The notes below the pieces were generated by a model. That model did no database searches and was not told where the DNA came from. It was given only the letters and a program-made list of their open reading frames with translations. Both the position numbers and the translations under genes were made by a program. A stretch of DNA of 64,000 nucleotides from Sphingomonas sp. FARSPH. GTDB lineage: Bacteria; Pseudomonadota; Alphaproteobacteria; Sphingomonadales; Sphingomonadaceae. Numbering within the stretch: position 1 is the stretch's first letter; every line of letters begins with the position of its first letter. The DNA is taken from positions 3,122,501 to 3,186,500 of the forward strand of contig NZ_CP029985.1 in assembly GCF_003355005.1 (NCBI RefSeq), given 5' to 3'. Shown one piece after another: positions 44,907 through 53,753 of this stretch.

Positions 44907-45780
44907 GCCTGCGCTGTTCGAGGCGGAGCGGCCGCGGCTCGTCCGGCTGGCCTATCGCATGACCGGCTCGCTCGCCGAGGCGGAGGATCTGGTCCAGGAC
45001 GCCTGGCTGCGCTGGTCGCGGGCAGAGGGCGTCGACGCGCCCGCCGCCTGGCTGACCCGGGTGGTCACGCGGCTGTGCCTCGATCATCTGAAGTCGGCGC
45101 GGGTGCGGCGCGAGACCTATGTCGGCGCGTGGCTGCCCGAGCCATTGCTCGGCACGACCGAGCCGGACGACCTCGCCGACGACCTGACCGTTACGCTGAT
45201 GTTGGCGATGGAGCGGCTGTCGCCACTGGAGCGGGCGGCGTTCCTGCTCCATGACGTGTTCGACGTCGACCTGACCGAAGTCGCGAAGACGTTCCACCGC
45301 GCGCCCGCGACCGTGCGGCAACTCGCCTCCCGCGCCCGGCGGCATGTCGCCGAGGCACGGCCGCGCTACCCGGTCGACGCGCAGGAGGCGGCGCGGATCA
45401 CCAGAGCCTTCTTCGCGGCCGCGCGGGATGGCGATGCCCGCGCGCTGTCGGATCTGCTGGCGGAGGATGTCGCGATCCATTCCGACGGCGGCGGGCGCGT
45501 CCTCGCATTCCACAACATCATCCGGGGTCTGGCGAAGGCGCAGCGGCTGTTCGCCGGGTTGCGGCGCAAATATCCCGAAGAGCCTGCCGAACTGATCCGC
45601 TTCGCTACGATCGACGGGCTGCCCGGCTATGTCAGCCGTGCGGCCGGCGGCGTGCTCCAGACCACCGCGCTCGACATTCGAGACGGCCGGATCGCGGCGA
45701 TCTACATCGTCCGCAATCCGGACAAGCTGACGGGAGTCGTGACCGCTCTTCAGGCCGGGCAGGCCGCAGCGCCGGGCTGA
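44899..45780 (+). CDS. ECF41-family RNA polymerase sigma factor (SigJ-like)
   Basis: 293 residues. Sigma region 2 (about 8-75, RLAYRMTGSLAEAEDLVQDAWLRW) and region 4 (about 105-155, ERAAFLLHDVFDVDLTEVAKTF) are followed by a SnoaL/NTF2-like C-terminal extension (about 165-293). All three hallmark motifs of ECF41 are visible: WLPEPL in the linker, DGGGR in the extension and NPDKL near the end. There is no anti-sigma gene. In this group the extension itself regulates activity. The 3' end overlaps the convergent MFS gene by 31 bp. Confidence 0.95.
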   Translation: MPEPALFEAERPRLVRLAYRMTGSLAEAEDLVQDAWLRWSRAEGVDAPAAWLTRVVTRLCLDHLKSARVRRETYVGAWLPEPLLGTTEPDDLADDLTVTLMLAMERLSPLERAAFLLHDVFDVDLTEVAKTFHRAPATVRQLASRARRHVAEARPRYPVDAQEAARITRAFFAAARDGDARALSDLLAEDVAIHSDGGGRVLAFHNIIRGLAKAQRLFAGLRRKYPEEPAELIRFATIDGLPGYVSRAAGGVLQTTALDIRDGRIAAIYIVRNPDKLTGVVTALQAGQAAAPG

Positions 45781-46913
45781 CGCCGGAAAACCACCAGCAT
45801 CCCCAGCGCTGCCAGAGCCATCGCTCCACCGGCCAGCGATACGGCAGGCAGCCCCAGTCCGGCCCCGATCACGCCGCCGCCCAGTGCCGCGCCGATCGCA
45901 TTGCCGAGGTTGAACGCGCCGATGTTCATCGCGGAGGCGAGGTTCGGCGCGTCGGAGGCCGCATCCATCACCCGCATCTGCAAGGGCGGCACGATCGCGA
46001 AGCTGGCGATGCCCCAGATCAGGATCGCGACGGCAGCGGTCACCGGCCATTGCATCAGCACGGTGAAGGCGAGCAGCGTCAGCGCCATGATCACCAGCAT
46101 GGTTTTCAGCGCCCGATCGACCGAGCGGTCGGCGAGCTTGCCGCCAAGCGCGTTGCCGATCGTCGCGCCGACGCCGAACAGCATCAGCATCGCCGTGACA
46201 TAGCCGGTCGAGCCATGCGTCACGTCGCGCAGGATCGGGACGATATAGGTGAAGACGATGAAGACGCCGCCGAACCCGATCGTGGTCAGGGCAAGCGCCA
46301 TCACCACCGGCCCGCGCGTCAGCACCTGCAGTTCGGCGCGCATGTCGCCGCCCTCCGCAGCCGGCAGCGGCGGGAGCGCGAAGAGGAGCGACAGCATCGC
46401 GATCGCGCCGACGCCCGCGATCCCGGCGAAGGCGGTGCGCCAGCCGATCGCCTCGCTGACCCAGGTCGCCGCCGGCACGCCGCCGATCGTGGCGACCGTC
46501 AGGCCGGTGAACATCGCCGCCACCGCGCCCGCGCGCTTGTCCGGCGGCACGAGGCTCGCGGCGACCACCGATCCGACGCCGAAGAAGGCGCCATGGTTGA
46601 ACGCGGTGACGACCCGCGCCGCCATCAGCAACCAATAGCCGCCCGCCACGGCCGACAGCACATTGCCGAGCGTGAAGATGCCCATCAACGCGATCAACAA
46701 CGTCCGCCGGTCGATCCGCCCGGTGGTGAGCGTCATCAACGGTGCGCCGATCAGCACGCCCATCGCATAGGCGCTGACCAGCAGCCCGGCGGCGGGAATC
46801 GACACGTGCAGGTCGGCGGCGATCACCGGCAGCATGCCCATCGGCGCGAACTCGGTCACGCCGATGCCGAAGGCGCCGACCGCCAGCGCGATCAGCCCGG
46901 GATTGAACTTCAT
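45750..46913 (-). CDS. MFS efflux transporter (AraJ/SotB-like)
   Basis: 387 residues with about 12 membrane segments. The start (FNPGLIALAVGAFGIGVTEF), the GLLVSAYAMGVLIGAPLMTL and RRTLLIALMGIFTLGNVLSA motifs match the DHA1 drug/sugar efflux group. Export substrate unknown. It lies 12 bp after the aldo/keto reductase gene and is probably co-transcribed with it under the divergent LysR regulator. Confidence 0.92.
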   Translation of the reverse strand: MKFNPGLIALAVGAFGIGVTEFAPMGMLPVIAADLHVSIPAAGLLVSAYAMGVLIGAPLMTLTTGRIDRRTLLIALMGIFTLGNVLSAVAGGYWLLMAARVVTAFNHGAFFGVGSVVAASLVPPDKRAGAVAAMFTGLTVATIGGVPAATWVSEAIGWRTAFAGIAGVGAIAMLSLLFALPPLPAAEGGDMRAELQVLTRGPVVMALALTTIGFGGVFIVFTYIVPILRDVTHGSTGYVTAMLMLFGVGATIGNALGGKLADRSVDRALKTMLVIMALTLLAFTVLMQWPVTAAVAILIWGIASFAIVPPLQMRVMDAASDAPNLASAMNIGAFNLGNAIGAALGGGVIGAGLGLPAVSLAGGAMALAALGMLVVFRRQPGAAACPA

Positions 46914-46925
46914 GATCGTGGCTCC

Positions 46926-47960
46926 TCAGACCAGCGGCGGCGCGAGGCGGGCGAAGCCCTCCTGCTGCCGATAGGGAGTGTGCGGATAGGGTGGCAGAAC
47001 GTCGCTCGCCGCGTCGAGCAACGCCACCTGTTCGGGCGTCAGCGTCCAGCCGACCGCGCCGAGATTGTCGCGCAGCTGCGCTTCGTCGCGCGCGCCGATG
47101 ATGGCCGACGAGACGGTCGGGCGCCGCAGCAGCCAGTTGATCGCGACCTGCGGCACGGTCCTGCCCGTCTCGGCCGCCACCGCCTCCAGCGCGTCGACGA
47201 CGCGGTAGAGATGCTCGTCCGCGACCGGTGGCGCGAACTGCGCGGTCTCGTGCAGGCGACTGCCTGCCGGGATCGGCCGTCCGCGTCCGATCTTGCCCGT
47301 CAAGCGGCCCCAGCCGAGCGGACTCCACACGAGCGCGCCGACGCCCTGATCCGCCGCCAGTGGCATCAGGTCCCATTCGTAGGCGCGCCCGATCAGCGAA
47401 TAATAGACCTGATGCGCGACGAGGCGCGGCCAGCCATGGCGATCGGCCAGGGCTTGCGCCTTCATGATCTGCCAGCCCGGATAATTGGAGACGCCCGCGT
47501 AGCGAATCTTGCCGTCCGCGATCAACCGATCGAGCGTGCCCATCACCTCCTCGGTCGGGGTGGAGGCATCGAAGGCGTGGAGCTGGAGCAGGTCGATCCG
47601 GTCGGTGCCGAGCCGCCGCAGCGCCGCCTCGACCGCGCCGATCAGCCGCGCGCGCGACGCGCCCCAGTCCTGCGGCCCCTCGCCCATCGGCAGGCCGGCC
47701 TTGGTCGAGATCAGGACGGCATCGCGCCGCCCCTTGATCGCCTCGCCCAGCACCTGTTCCGACGCGCCATCCGAATAGACGTCGGCGGTGTCGAATAGCG
47801 TGACGCCTGCGTCGAGGCAGATGTCGACCAGCCGCCGTGCCTCGGCGGCGTCGCTTGTGCCCCAGGCGCTGAATAGCGGGCCCTTGCCGCCGAACGTCCC
47901 TGCGCCGAACGAGAGGGCCGGGGTGCGCAGGCCTGACGATCCCAATTGCCGGTATTCCAT
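46926..47960 (-). CDS. Aldo/keto reductase
   Basis: 344 residues, (beta/alpha)8 NADPH-dependent oxidoreductase. Visible are GVTLFDTADVYSDGASEQVLG with catalytic Asp and Tyr, the Lys in VLISTKAGLPMG, and the LQLHAFD segment with the active-site His. The C-terminal VSSAIIGARDEAQLRDNL binds NADPH. It is close to the YajO/Tas subgroup. It is divergent from the LysR gene. Confidence 0.95.
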   Translation of the reverse strand: MEYRQLGSSGLRTPALSFGAGTFGGKGPLFSAWGTSDAAEARRLVDICLDAGVTLFDTADVYSDGASEQVLGEAIKGRRDAVLISTKAGLPMGEGPQDWGASRARLIGAVEAALRRLGTDRIDLLQLHAFDASTPTEEVMGTLDRLIADGKIRYAGVSNYPGWQIMKAQALADRHGWPRLVAHQVYYSLIGRAYEWDLMPLAADQGVGALVWSPLGWGRLTGKIGRGRPIPAGSRLHETAQFAPPVADEHLYRVVDALEAVAAETGRTVPQVAINWLLRRPTVSSAIIGARDEAQLRDNLGAVGWTLTPEQVALLDAASDVLPPYPHTPYRQQEGFARLAPPLV

Positions 47961-47997
47961 GACATGTCCTTTGCGAATGTCATTGTCGGGCGCATAA

Positions 47998-48969
47998 ATG
48001 GACAGCGAAGGAGCACGGCGGAACCGCCGGCCGGTGCAAAGGATCTATGCCTTGGATGCAAAGGTAATCGGCAGCGACGATCGCGCCCGGTCGCTCACCC
48101 TGTTCACGAGCGTCGTGGAGGAAGGCAGTTTTTCCGCCGCCGGTCGCACGCTCGGGCTGACGCCCTCGGCGGTGGCGCGGGCGATCGACCGGATCGAGGC
48201 GCGGCTCGGCGTCCGCCTATTGCTGCGCTCCACCCGCGCGCTGACGCTGACCGCCGAGGGACAGGCCTATCTGCTCGCCGCCCGCCGCATCCTCGCCGAT
48301 CTCGACGATGCCGAACAGCAGATCGCCGATCAGGGCGCGCCGCGCGGACGGTTACGGATCAGTGCGGCGCTGGCGCATGGACGGTTGTGCGTCGTGCCGC
48401 TGCTCGGCGACTTCACGCGCGCCTATCCGCACATCCTGATCGATGTGGCGCTGACCGACACGCTGGTCGACATCGCCGGCGGGCAGGCCGATGTCGCGAT
48501 CCGCTTCGGCCCGCTTGCCGACAGCGGACTCACCGCCCGCAAATTGTCCGAAGCGCGGCGGGTGATCGTGGCGTCGCCCGCCTATCTGGCGCGGGCGGGC
48601 ACGCCCAAGTTCCCGGAGGATCTGCACGCTCATAACTGCCTGAACTTCAATTTCCGCCGCGCCGAGCCGATCTGGCCGTTCCGCCGCGACGGCCGGGATT
48701 TCGCGTTGTCTGTGGACGGCGGCATCGTCGCCAACAATGGCGAGACGCTGGGCCAGCTCGCCGCTGCCGGGGTTGGCATCACCCGCGTCGGCCGCTTCAG
48801 CGTCGCGGCCGAGATCGCGGACGGGCGGCTCGTCCCACTGCTGGAAGACTATAATCCAGGCGATGTCGAGCTGATCCACGCGGTCTTCGTCGGCGGCGCC
48901 ACCACGCCGGCGCGGGTGCGGGTGTTCGTCGACTTCCTCGTCGAGCGGCTCGCCCGCCAGACGGGTTAG
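47998..48969 (+). CDS. LysR-family transcriptional regulator
   Basis: Up to 323 residues. The winged helix (SLTLFTSVVEEGSFSAAGRTLGLTPSAVARAIDRIEARLG) lies at about 32-90 and the substrate-binding domain follows. The first about 18 residues are arginine-rich and unusual. A TTG at 48052 with AAAGGA eight bases upstream would give a more normal N-terminus and a larger (91 bp) divergent control region. It probably regulates the divergent aldo/keto reductase-MFS pair. Confidence 0.93.
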   Translation: MDSEGARRNRRPVQRIYALDAKVIGSDDRARSLTLFTSVVEEGSFSAAGRTLGLTPSAVARAIDRIEARLGVRLLLRSTRALTLTAEGQAYLLAARRILADLDDAEQQIADQGAPRGRLRISAALAHGRLCVVPLLGDFTRAYPHILIDVALTDTLVDIAGGQADVAIRFGPLADSGLTARKLSEARRVIVASPAYLARAGTPKFPEDLHAHNCLNFNFRRAEPIWPFRRDGRDFALSVDGGIVANNGETLGQLAAAGVGITRVGRFSVAAEIADGRLVPLLEDYNPGDVELIHAVFVGGATTPARVRVFVDFLVERLARQTG

Positions 48970-49005
48970 CTGGGTCAACCAGCCTGTCCCTCGCCCAGAA
49001 CGAGA

Positions 49006-49039
49006 GCCGAGGGGCGTCGTTGCTGGACGGCCCCTCGGC
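49006..49039. terminator. Hairpin between LysR gene and kinase remnant
   Basis: Arms GCCGAGGGGC and GCCCCTCGGC, with a further GTC/GAC pairing inside. It lies 36 bp after the LysR stop and just before the end of the decayed kinase. There is no long T-run. It could serve as a bidirectional terminator. Confidence 0.5.
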
Positions 49040-49049
49040 CTCGCCGTCG

Positions 49050-49430
49050 TCATGTGACGGATAGCGGGCTGACGATGAGGTTCAGCAGGACCTGTTGGAT
49101 TTGAACGCGATCGACCATCACATATTCGACGTCGGAGGCGATCTCGATGGAGAGAGTCGCGCCAGCGTAACGTATCGGCAATTGCACCAGGTGCGCGGCT
49201 TCGGAAATCACTTGGCGCATATCGATCCATTGCGCCTCGTACTCGGCGGAGCCAACGAACTATCGAAGAGATTTAAGGATGGAGCTGGCGCGAAAAATCT
49301 GTCCGATCGATTCGGGGACGAGCGCATCGACCTTGCCGGCAGGCTGTCCGCTTCCCTGATGAACGACCGGCGGATGTTCGAAAAGAGGTCGGCAGCCCCG
49401 AATGGCCGGTTATGCGTCGTCCGCACCGCC
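49050..49430 (-). pseudogene. Decayed FixL/PAS-type histidine kinase fragment
   Basis: Read leftward, the frame ending at 49050 gives KVDALVPESIGQIFRASS, then an in-frame TAG near 49261, then YEAQWIDMRQVISEAAHLV and VMVDRVQIQQVLLNLI. This is the HisKA-to-HATPase region of a FixL-like kinase up to the N-box. The upstream part (SNIRRSFIREADSLPA) continues in another frame, indicating a frameshift near 49340. The ATP-binding rest is missing. Together with the TGTACC repeat it fills the 611-bp gap between the LysR gene and ispE. Confidence 0.65.
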
Positions 49431-49470
49431 TCAAGCTACCCGATGCGTGGCGTTCGAGCACTTGTCTACC

Positions 49471-49495
49471 TGTACCCCCCCATTCACCCCTTGCT
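49471..49495 (+). repeat. Right copy of TGTACC-N8-CACCCCT-N-GCT direct repeat
   Basis: The partner of 42719-42743 in the same orientation, about 60 bp inside the right end of the putative island. The surrounding 49460-49553 stretch is AT-richer than the rest of the window and has no recognisable gene. Confidence 0.4.
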
Positions 49496-49553
49496 TATAG
49501 AGGGGTTGTACAACGACGTAAAATCAACGGCTTGGTACGCGACAAAAAGTGGT

Positions 49554-49578
49554 CAGGAATCCTGACTCCTCGACCATC
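49554..49578 (+). repeat. Degenerate copy of the tRNA-Pro 3' end (att-like)
   Basis: CAGGAATCCTG followed by ACTCCTCGACCATC. It matches tRNA-Pro 42640-42668 (which runs two bases past the CCA) with one 4-nt gap (TTCG) and two substitutions in 25 positions. It lies 2 bp from the end of ispE. It is read as a worn attachment site marking the right edge of the island. It also forms a short palindrome (GTCAGGA-A-TCCTGAC), so a chance origin is not fully excluded. Confidence 0.6.
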
Positions 49579-49580
49579 GC

Positions 49581-50405
49581 TCAAGTCAATTCGCTGGTCA
49601 TCGTCCACCAGCCGCGCGCCTGAGCGCGGGCGGCCGCTGCGTCGCGCGTCGAGGCATCGGCGAATAGCGCAAAGCAGGTCGCACCCGAGCCGGACATGCG
49701 CGACAGCGTCACGCCTTCCGCCGCATCGAGAAACGCACGTACCTCGGCGATGACGGGCGCGAGCGCCATCGCAGGCGCCTCCAGATCGTTATGGCCCGCC
49801 AGTGCGGTTTTCAGCAGGTCGTCGTCCAGCGTCAGCGCGCCACGGTCGATGCCATCCCATTGGCGAAAGACCGCCGCGGTCGATACGGCGACGCGCGGAT
49901 TGACGAGCAGAAGCGGCGTACCCGCGAGCCCCGCGACGGCGGTCAACGCCTCTCCCTTCCCTGTGCCCAGCGTCGTCCGTCCGTCCAGGCAGGCGGGCAC
50001 GTCAGCGCCGAGCGCGGTCGCAATCACAAAGAGGCGGGGATCATCCGGCGTCACGTCCGTGAGCCGCGCGAGCGCGCGCAGCGTCGCCGCCGCATCCGCC
50101 GAGCCACCACCGATACCCGACGCGATCGGCAGATGCTTGTCGAGCGTGATCGCGACGGGTGTCCCGCCGAACGTCGCGCGAAACGCATCGCGGGCACGCG
50201 TCACGAGATTGTCGGTGGACGGCGAAAGCTTTTCGGCGAAAGGCCCGGTGATCGCAAAGCTGTCCATGGCTGCGGGGACGACGGTCACCGTGTCGCCATC
50301 GCGGGCAAAGGCGAACAGCGTTTCGAGCGCGTGATAGCCGTCCGGCCGACGCGCGCGCACGTGCAGCGCGAGGTTGATCTTCGCAGGCGCAGGTTCGACG
50401 ATCAT
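49581..50405 (-). CDS. ispE: 4-diphosphocytidyl-2-C-methyl-D-erythritol kinase
   Basis: A GHMP kinase of the MEP isoprenoid pathway, 274 residues. The start EPAPAKINLALHVRARRPDGYHAL and the ATP loop PIASGIGGGSADAAATL are canonical, and RMSGSGATCFALF is the third GHMP motif. It overlaps the upstream TPR gene by 4 nt (ATGA). The island boundary is just past its stop codon. Confidence 0.96.
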   Translation of the reverse strand: MIVEPAPAKINLALHVRARRPDGYHALETLFAFARDGDTVTVVPAAMDSFAITGPFAEKLSPSTDNLVTRARDAFRATFGGTPVAITLDKHLPIASGIGGGSADAAATLRALARLTDVTPDDPRLFVIATALGADVPACLDGRTTLGTGKGEALTAVAGLAGTPLLLVNPRVAVSTAAVFRQWDGIDRGALTLDDDLLKTALAGHNDLEAPAMALAPVIAEVRAFLDAAEGVTLSRMSGSGATCFALFADASTRDAAAARAQARGWWTMTSELT

Positions 50406-52030
50406 CCGTTGGGCAGGCCGTTTACGAGTTTTTCCGCGAGGCGGGCCCCGTCCCTACCATCCGCGACGACAGCCGCGGCGCGCCAGGCGTAGCGCGCCTC
50501 GTAACGACGGCCCATCGCCCAATACAGGTCGCCGAGATGCTCGCCGATCTCCGCATTGTCGGGCTGCGCCTGTGCGGCGCGGGCGATCAGCGGCAACGCG
50601 CGCGCGTTCTGCCCGGCGAGATGGTAGGCCCAGCCGAGCGAGTCGGCGATCGAACTATCATCGGGCTTCAGTGCCTGCGCGCGTTCGAGCAGGCGGATCG
50701 CGCCCGGTCGATCCTCGCCATGGTCGGCGAGCGAATAGCCGAGGTAGTTGAGCGCGAGCGGCTCGGACGGTGCGAGCGCCACCGCCTTCTGCAGCGCGGC
50801 GCGCGCTCCGGGCCAGTCGCCGGCCTGTTCCAGCGCCCCGCCATATTGCATCCAACTCGCCCATTCGCCGGCCGCGCCGCCATCGTCGATCACGCGGCGA
50901 TACCAGCGCGCGGCCTCCGCATAACGTCCGGCGGCGAGCAGGCGGTCGGCATAGCGCTGCCAGTCGCCGGCGGTCGCGTCCCGCGCCTTCGCGCGCATGG
51001 CGGCGAGCGCCAGCGCCTCGTCATCGCGGTCCGCCGCGGTCAGTACGTCGATCCGTGCCGCCGCCGCCGAGGGCGCGAACGGGCTCTTCGGCGTGACGGC
51101 CGCCAGCTGCCGCAGCGCGCCGTCCGTCATGCCCTCCGCCGCGAGCGCGCTGGCAAGAAGCAGCCGCGCACGATCGTCGGCAGGATCGGCGATGAGGGCG
51201 TTGCGGGCGAGCGCGACGGCCAGCACCGATGGCCCCTGCCCCGCCAGGTCCCCCGCGACGCGTGCGAGCAGGCGCGAGACACCGAAGGCGAGCGTCGGCT
51301 CGGCCGCGACGCCCCTGCGAAAGGCCGCGAGGACGGGATCGTCGCCGGCAAGCAGCGCCCGCGCCGGCTCGCGCTGGCCGCGCGCGAAAAGCAGTTGTGC
51401 CGCGGCCAGCCGCAGGTCGATCGGCGCGCCCGTCTGCTGCATCGCCCTGATCGTCGCCAGGCCGGCGTCGGTGTCGCCGCGCGCGATCTGAAGCAGCGCG
51501 CCCGTTTCCACCGCAAGCCGCTGCGCGATCGGGTCTTTCAGCGTGGCAGCGGCGGCGAGTGCCGGACGGGGATCGGCGCCGCGCGCAAAGGCGCTCCAGC
51601 CACGCAAAGCGGGGACGAGCACGCCGAGCGGCGTGTCGACCAGCCCGGCGATCGCCCGGTCGGCCGCGGTTGCATCGCCTTGCGCCGCGGCCTGTGCCAG
51701 CGGGAACAGCGCAAGGTCGCCTGGCGCCTGTGGCGATCCCTGCAACGCCTGAGCCGCCCGTGCCGCCAGGGCCAGATCGCCCGATTCCATCGCCTCGCGA
51801 TAGGAGCGTGCTGCAACCGTCGTATCGCCAGGCGTCGCGGCAAGCGCGCGGGCATAAGCCGGCGTCGCGATGTCGGTGCGGCCCGCCGCGTCGGCGGCGC
51901 GTGCCGTCATATAATCGGCGATGCCGCGCGGCGTCTGGCCGGTATCGGCGAGCGCCGGCGCGGCGATCATCATCGCTGCCGGCGCCAGAAACGAAAGCTT
52001 ACATGTTGGGATAATTCGGGCCTCCGCCAC
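50402..52030 (-). CDS. Exported TPR-repeat protein
   Basis: Up to 542 residues with many TPR units, clearest in the C-terminal third (AARWYRRVIDDGGAAGEWASWMQYGGALEQAGDWPGA and following, EPLALNYLGYSLADHGED, DSSIADSLGWAYHLAGQN, NAEIGEHLGDLYWAMG). The N-terminus CKLSFLAPAAMMIAAPALA looks like a signal peptide. The only start giving a full signal is GTG 52030, inside the end of the ETF-QO gene. Its role is unknown, perhaps an envelope assembly scaffold. Confidence 0.83.
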   Translation of the reverse strand: MAEARIIPTCKLSFLAPAAMMIAAPALADTGQTPRGIADYMTARAADAAGRTDIATPAYARALAATPGDTTVAARSYREAMESGDLALAARAAQALQGSPQAPGDLALFPLAQAAAQGDATAADRAIAGLVDTPLGVLVPALRGWSAFARGADPRPALAAAATLKDPIAQRLAVETGALLQIARGDTDAGLATIRAMQQTGAPIDLRLAAAQLLFARGQREPARALLAGDDPVLAAFRRGVAAEPTLAFGVSRLLARVAGDLAGQGPSVLAVALARNALIADPADDRARLLLASALAAEGMTDGALRQLAAVTPKSPFAPSAAAARIDVLTAADRDDEALALAAMRAKARDATAGDWQRYADRLLAAGRYAEAARWYRRVIDDGGAAGEWASWMQYGGALEQAGDWPGARAALQKAVALAPSEPLALNYLGYSLADHGEDRPGAIRLLERAQALKPDDSSIADSLGWAYHLAGQNARALPLIARAAQAQPDNAEIGEHLGDLYWAMGRRYEARYAWRAAAVVADGRDGARLAEKLVNGLPNG

Positions 52031-53657
52031 CTTCAGGCACGACCCAGTTGATGTTCTGGGTCGGGTCCTTGATGTCGCATGTCTTGCAGTGGACGCAATT
52101 CTGGGCGTTGATCACGAACTTCGGATCGCCCTCCTCGACACCCACCACCTCGTAAACGCCGGCCGGGCAGTAGCGTTGCGCAGGCTCGTCGTACAGCGGC
52201 AGGTCGTAGTCGATCGGGACGTTCGGATCCTTCAGCGTCAGGTGGACGGGCTGGTCCTCCTCGTGATTGGTGTTCGACAGGAACACCGAGGACAGGCGAT
52301 CAAAGGTCAGCACGCCATCAGGCTTGGGATAGATGGGCGGCTTGACCAGGTCCTTGCGCCACAGCGTCTCGTGGTCGGGATGATGCTTCAGCGTGAAGGG
52401 CATGCGGATGCCGAAATGCTCGAGCCACATCGTCAGGCCGGCAAGGCCCGATCCCAGAAGATCGCCGAACTTCTTGACCAGGGGCACGACGTTGCGGACG
52501 ACCGACAGCTCCTTCTTGACCCAGGAGCGCTCGAATGCCTCCGGATAGGCGGCAAGTTCGTCATGCGCGCGCTGCGACAGGATGGCATCGACCGCGGCCT
52601 CTGCGGCCATCATTCCGCTCTTCATCGCGGTGTGCGTGCCCTTGATGCGCGGTACGTTGAGGAAGCCGGCGCTGTCGCCGATCAGCGCACCGCCCGGGAA
52701 GACGAGCTTGGGGATCGACTGCAACCCGCCGTCGCTGATCGCGCGCGCGCCATAGGACACGCGCTTGCCCCCCTTCAATATCGCGGCGATCTCCGGATGC
52801 GTCTTCCACTTCTGCATCTCCTGGAAGGGGGAGATGTAGGGGTTGGTGTAGTTGAGCCAGGTGACGAACCCCAGACTGACCTGGCCGTTCGCCTGGTGAT
52901 AAAGCCAGCCGCCACCATTGGCGTCGTCGCCGAGCGGCCAGCCTTGCGTATGGATGACGCGGCCGGGCTTGTGGAGCGCGGGGTCGATGTCCCACAATTC
53001 CTTGACGCCAAGGCCATAGACCTGGGGATCGCTGTCCTTCGCGAGGTCGAAGGTGCGGATGATCTCCTTGCTCAGGTGACCGCGGCAGCCCTCGCCGAAG
53101 AAGGTGTATTTGGCGTGGAGTTCGAGGCCAGGCTGGTAATCTGGCTTGTGCGTGCCGTCGCGCGCGACGCCCATGTCGCCCGTGGCGACGCCCTTCACGC
53201 GGCCCTGCTCGTCAAACAGGATTTCCGCCGCGGCGAAGCCGGGAAATATCTCGACGCCCAGTTCCTCCGCCTTGCCGGCGAGCCAGCGGCACAGGTTGCC
53301 CAGGCTGCCCGTATAGGTGCCTTTGTTGTGCAGGAACGGCGGGGTCAGGATGTGCGGCAGCGACGACTTGCCCCTGGCGCTCAGCACCCAGTGCAGGTTC
53401 TCGGTCACCGGCACCTCGGCGAGCGGGCAACCGTCCTCGCGCCAGTCGGGCAGCAGTTCGTCGAGCGTGCGCGGGTCGATCACCGCGCCGGACAGAATAT
53501 GCGCGCCGACCTCCGATCCCTTTTCAAGGACGCAGACGGACAGGTCCGCGCCCTTCTCGGCGGCGACCTGCTTGAAGCGGATCGCGGCGGTGAGGCCGGC
53601 AGGCCCGGCCCCGACGATCACCACGTCATAAGGCATCGATTCGCGGTTCGACATCAT
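51999..53657 (-). CDS. Electron transfer flavoprotein-ubiquinone oxidoreductase
   Basis: ETF-QO passes electrons from acyl-CoA and amino-acid dehydrogenases through ETF to quinone at the membrane. It is 552 residues. The FAD motif DVVIVGAGPAGLTAAIR is near the N-terminus, the membrane/quinone region is in the middle, and the C-terminal 4Fe-4S ligands are in YCPAGVYE and CVHCKTCDIKDP. Two adjacent ATGs (53657, 53654) follow GGGAG, and the second has better spacing. Confidence 0.96.
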   Translation of the reverse strand: MMSNRESMPYDVVIVGAGPAGLTAAIRFKQVAAEKGADLSVCVLEKGSEVGAHILSGAVIDPRTLDELLPDWREDGCPLAEVPVTENLHWVLSARGKSSLPHILTPPFLHNKGTYTGSLGNLCRWLAGKAEELGVEIFPGFAAAEILFDEQGRVKGVATGDMGVARDGTHKPDYQPGLELHAKYTFFGEGCRGHLSKEIIRTFDLAKDSDPQVYGLGVKELWDIDPALHKPGRVIHTQGWPLGDDANGGGWLYHQANGQVSLGFVTWLNYTNPYISPFQEMQKWKTHPEIAAILKGGKRVSYGARAISDGGLQSIPKLVFPGGALIGDSAGFLNVPRIKGTHTAMKSGMMAAEAAVDAILSQRAHDELAAYPEAFERSWVKKELSVVRNVVPLVKKFGDLLGSGLAGLTMWLEHFGIRMPFTLKHHPDHETLWRKDLVKPPIYPKPDGVLTFDRLSSVFLSNTNHEEDQPVHLTLKDPNVPIDYDLPLYDEPAQRYCPAGVYEVVGVEEGDPKFVINAQNCVHCKTCDIKDPTQNINWVVPEGGGGPNYPNM

Positions 53658-53753
53658 CTCACTCCCGGACGCCGGTTTTCCGTAGCGGAACGATCGCAGC
53701 GGGCGATCGGGCGCGGGCCGGCAACGTCTTGTCTCCCGGACGCGATCGGACAA

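Noticed and set aside
45750..45780. 31-bp overlap of the ECF41 sigma and MFS genes as a sign of a wrong gene end
   Set aside because: Both C-termini read through normal family ends (NPDKL near the sigma end and a hydrophilic MFS tail); convergent overlaps of this size are tolerable.
49095..49565. Rightward open frame of 156 codons beside the island edge
   Set aside because: The other strand of this stretch encodes recognisable fragments of a histidine kinase, so the rightward frame is most likely incidental.
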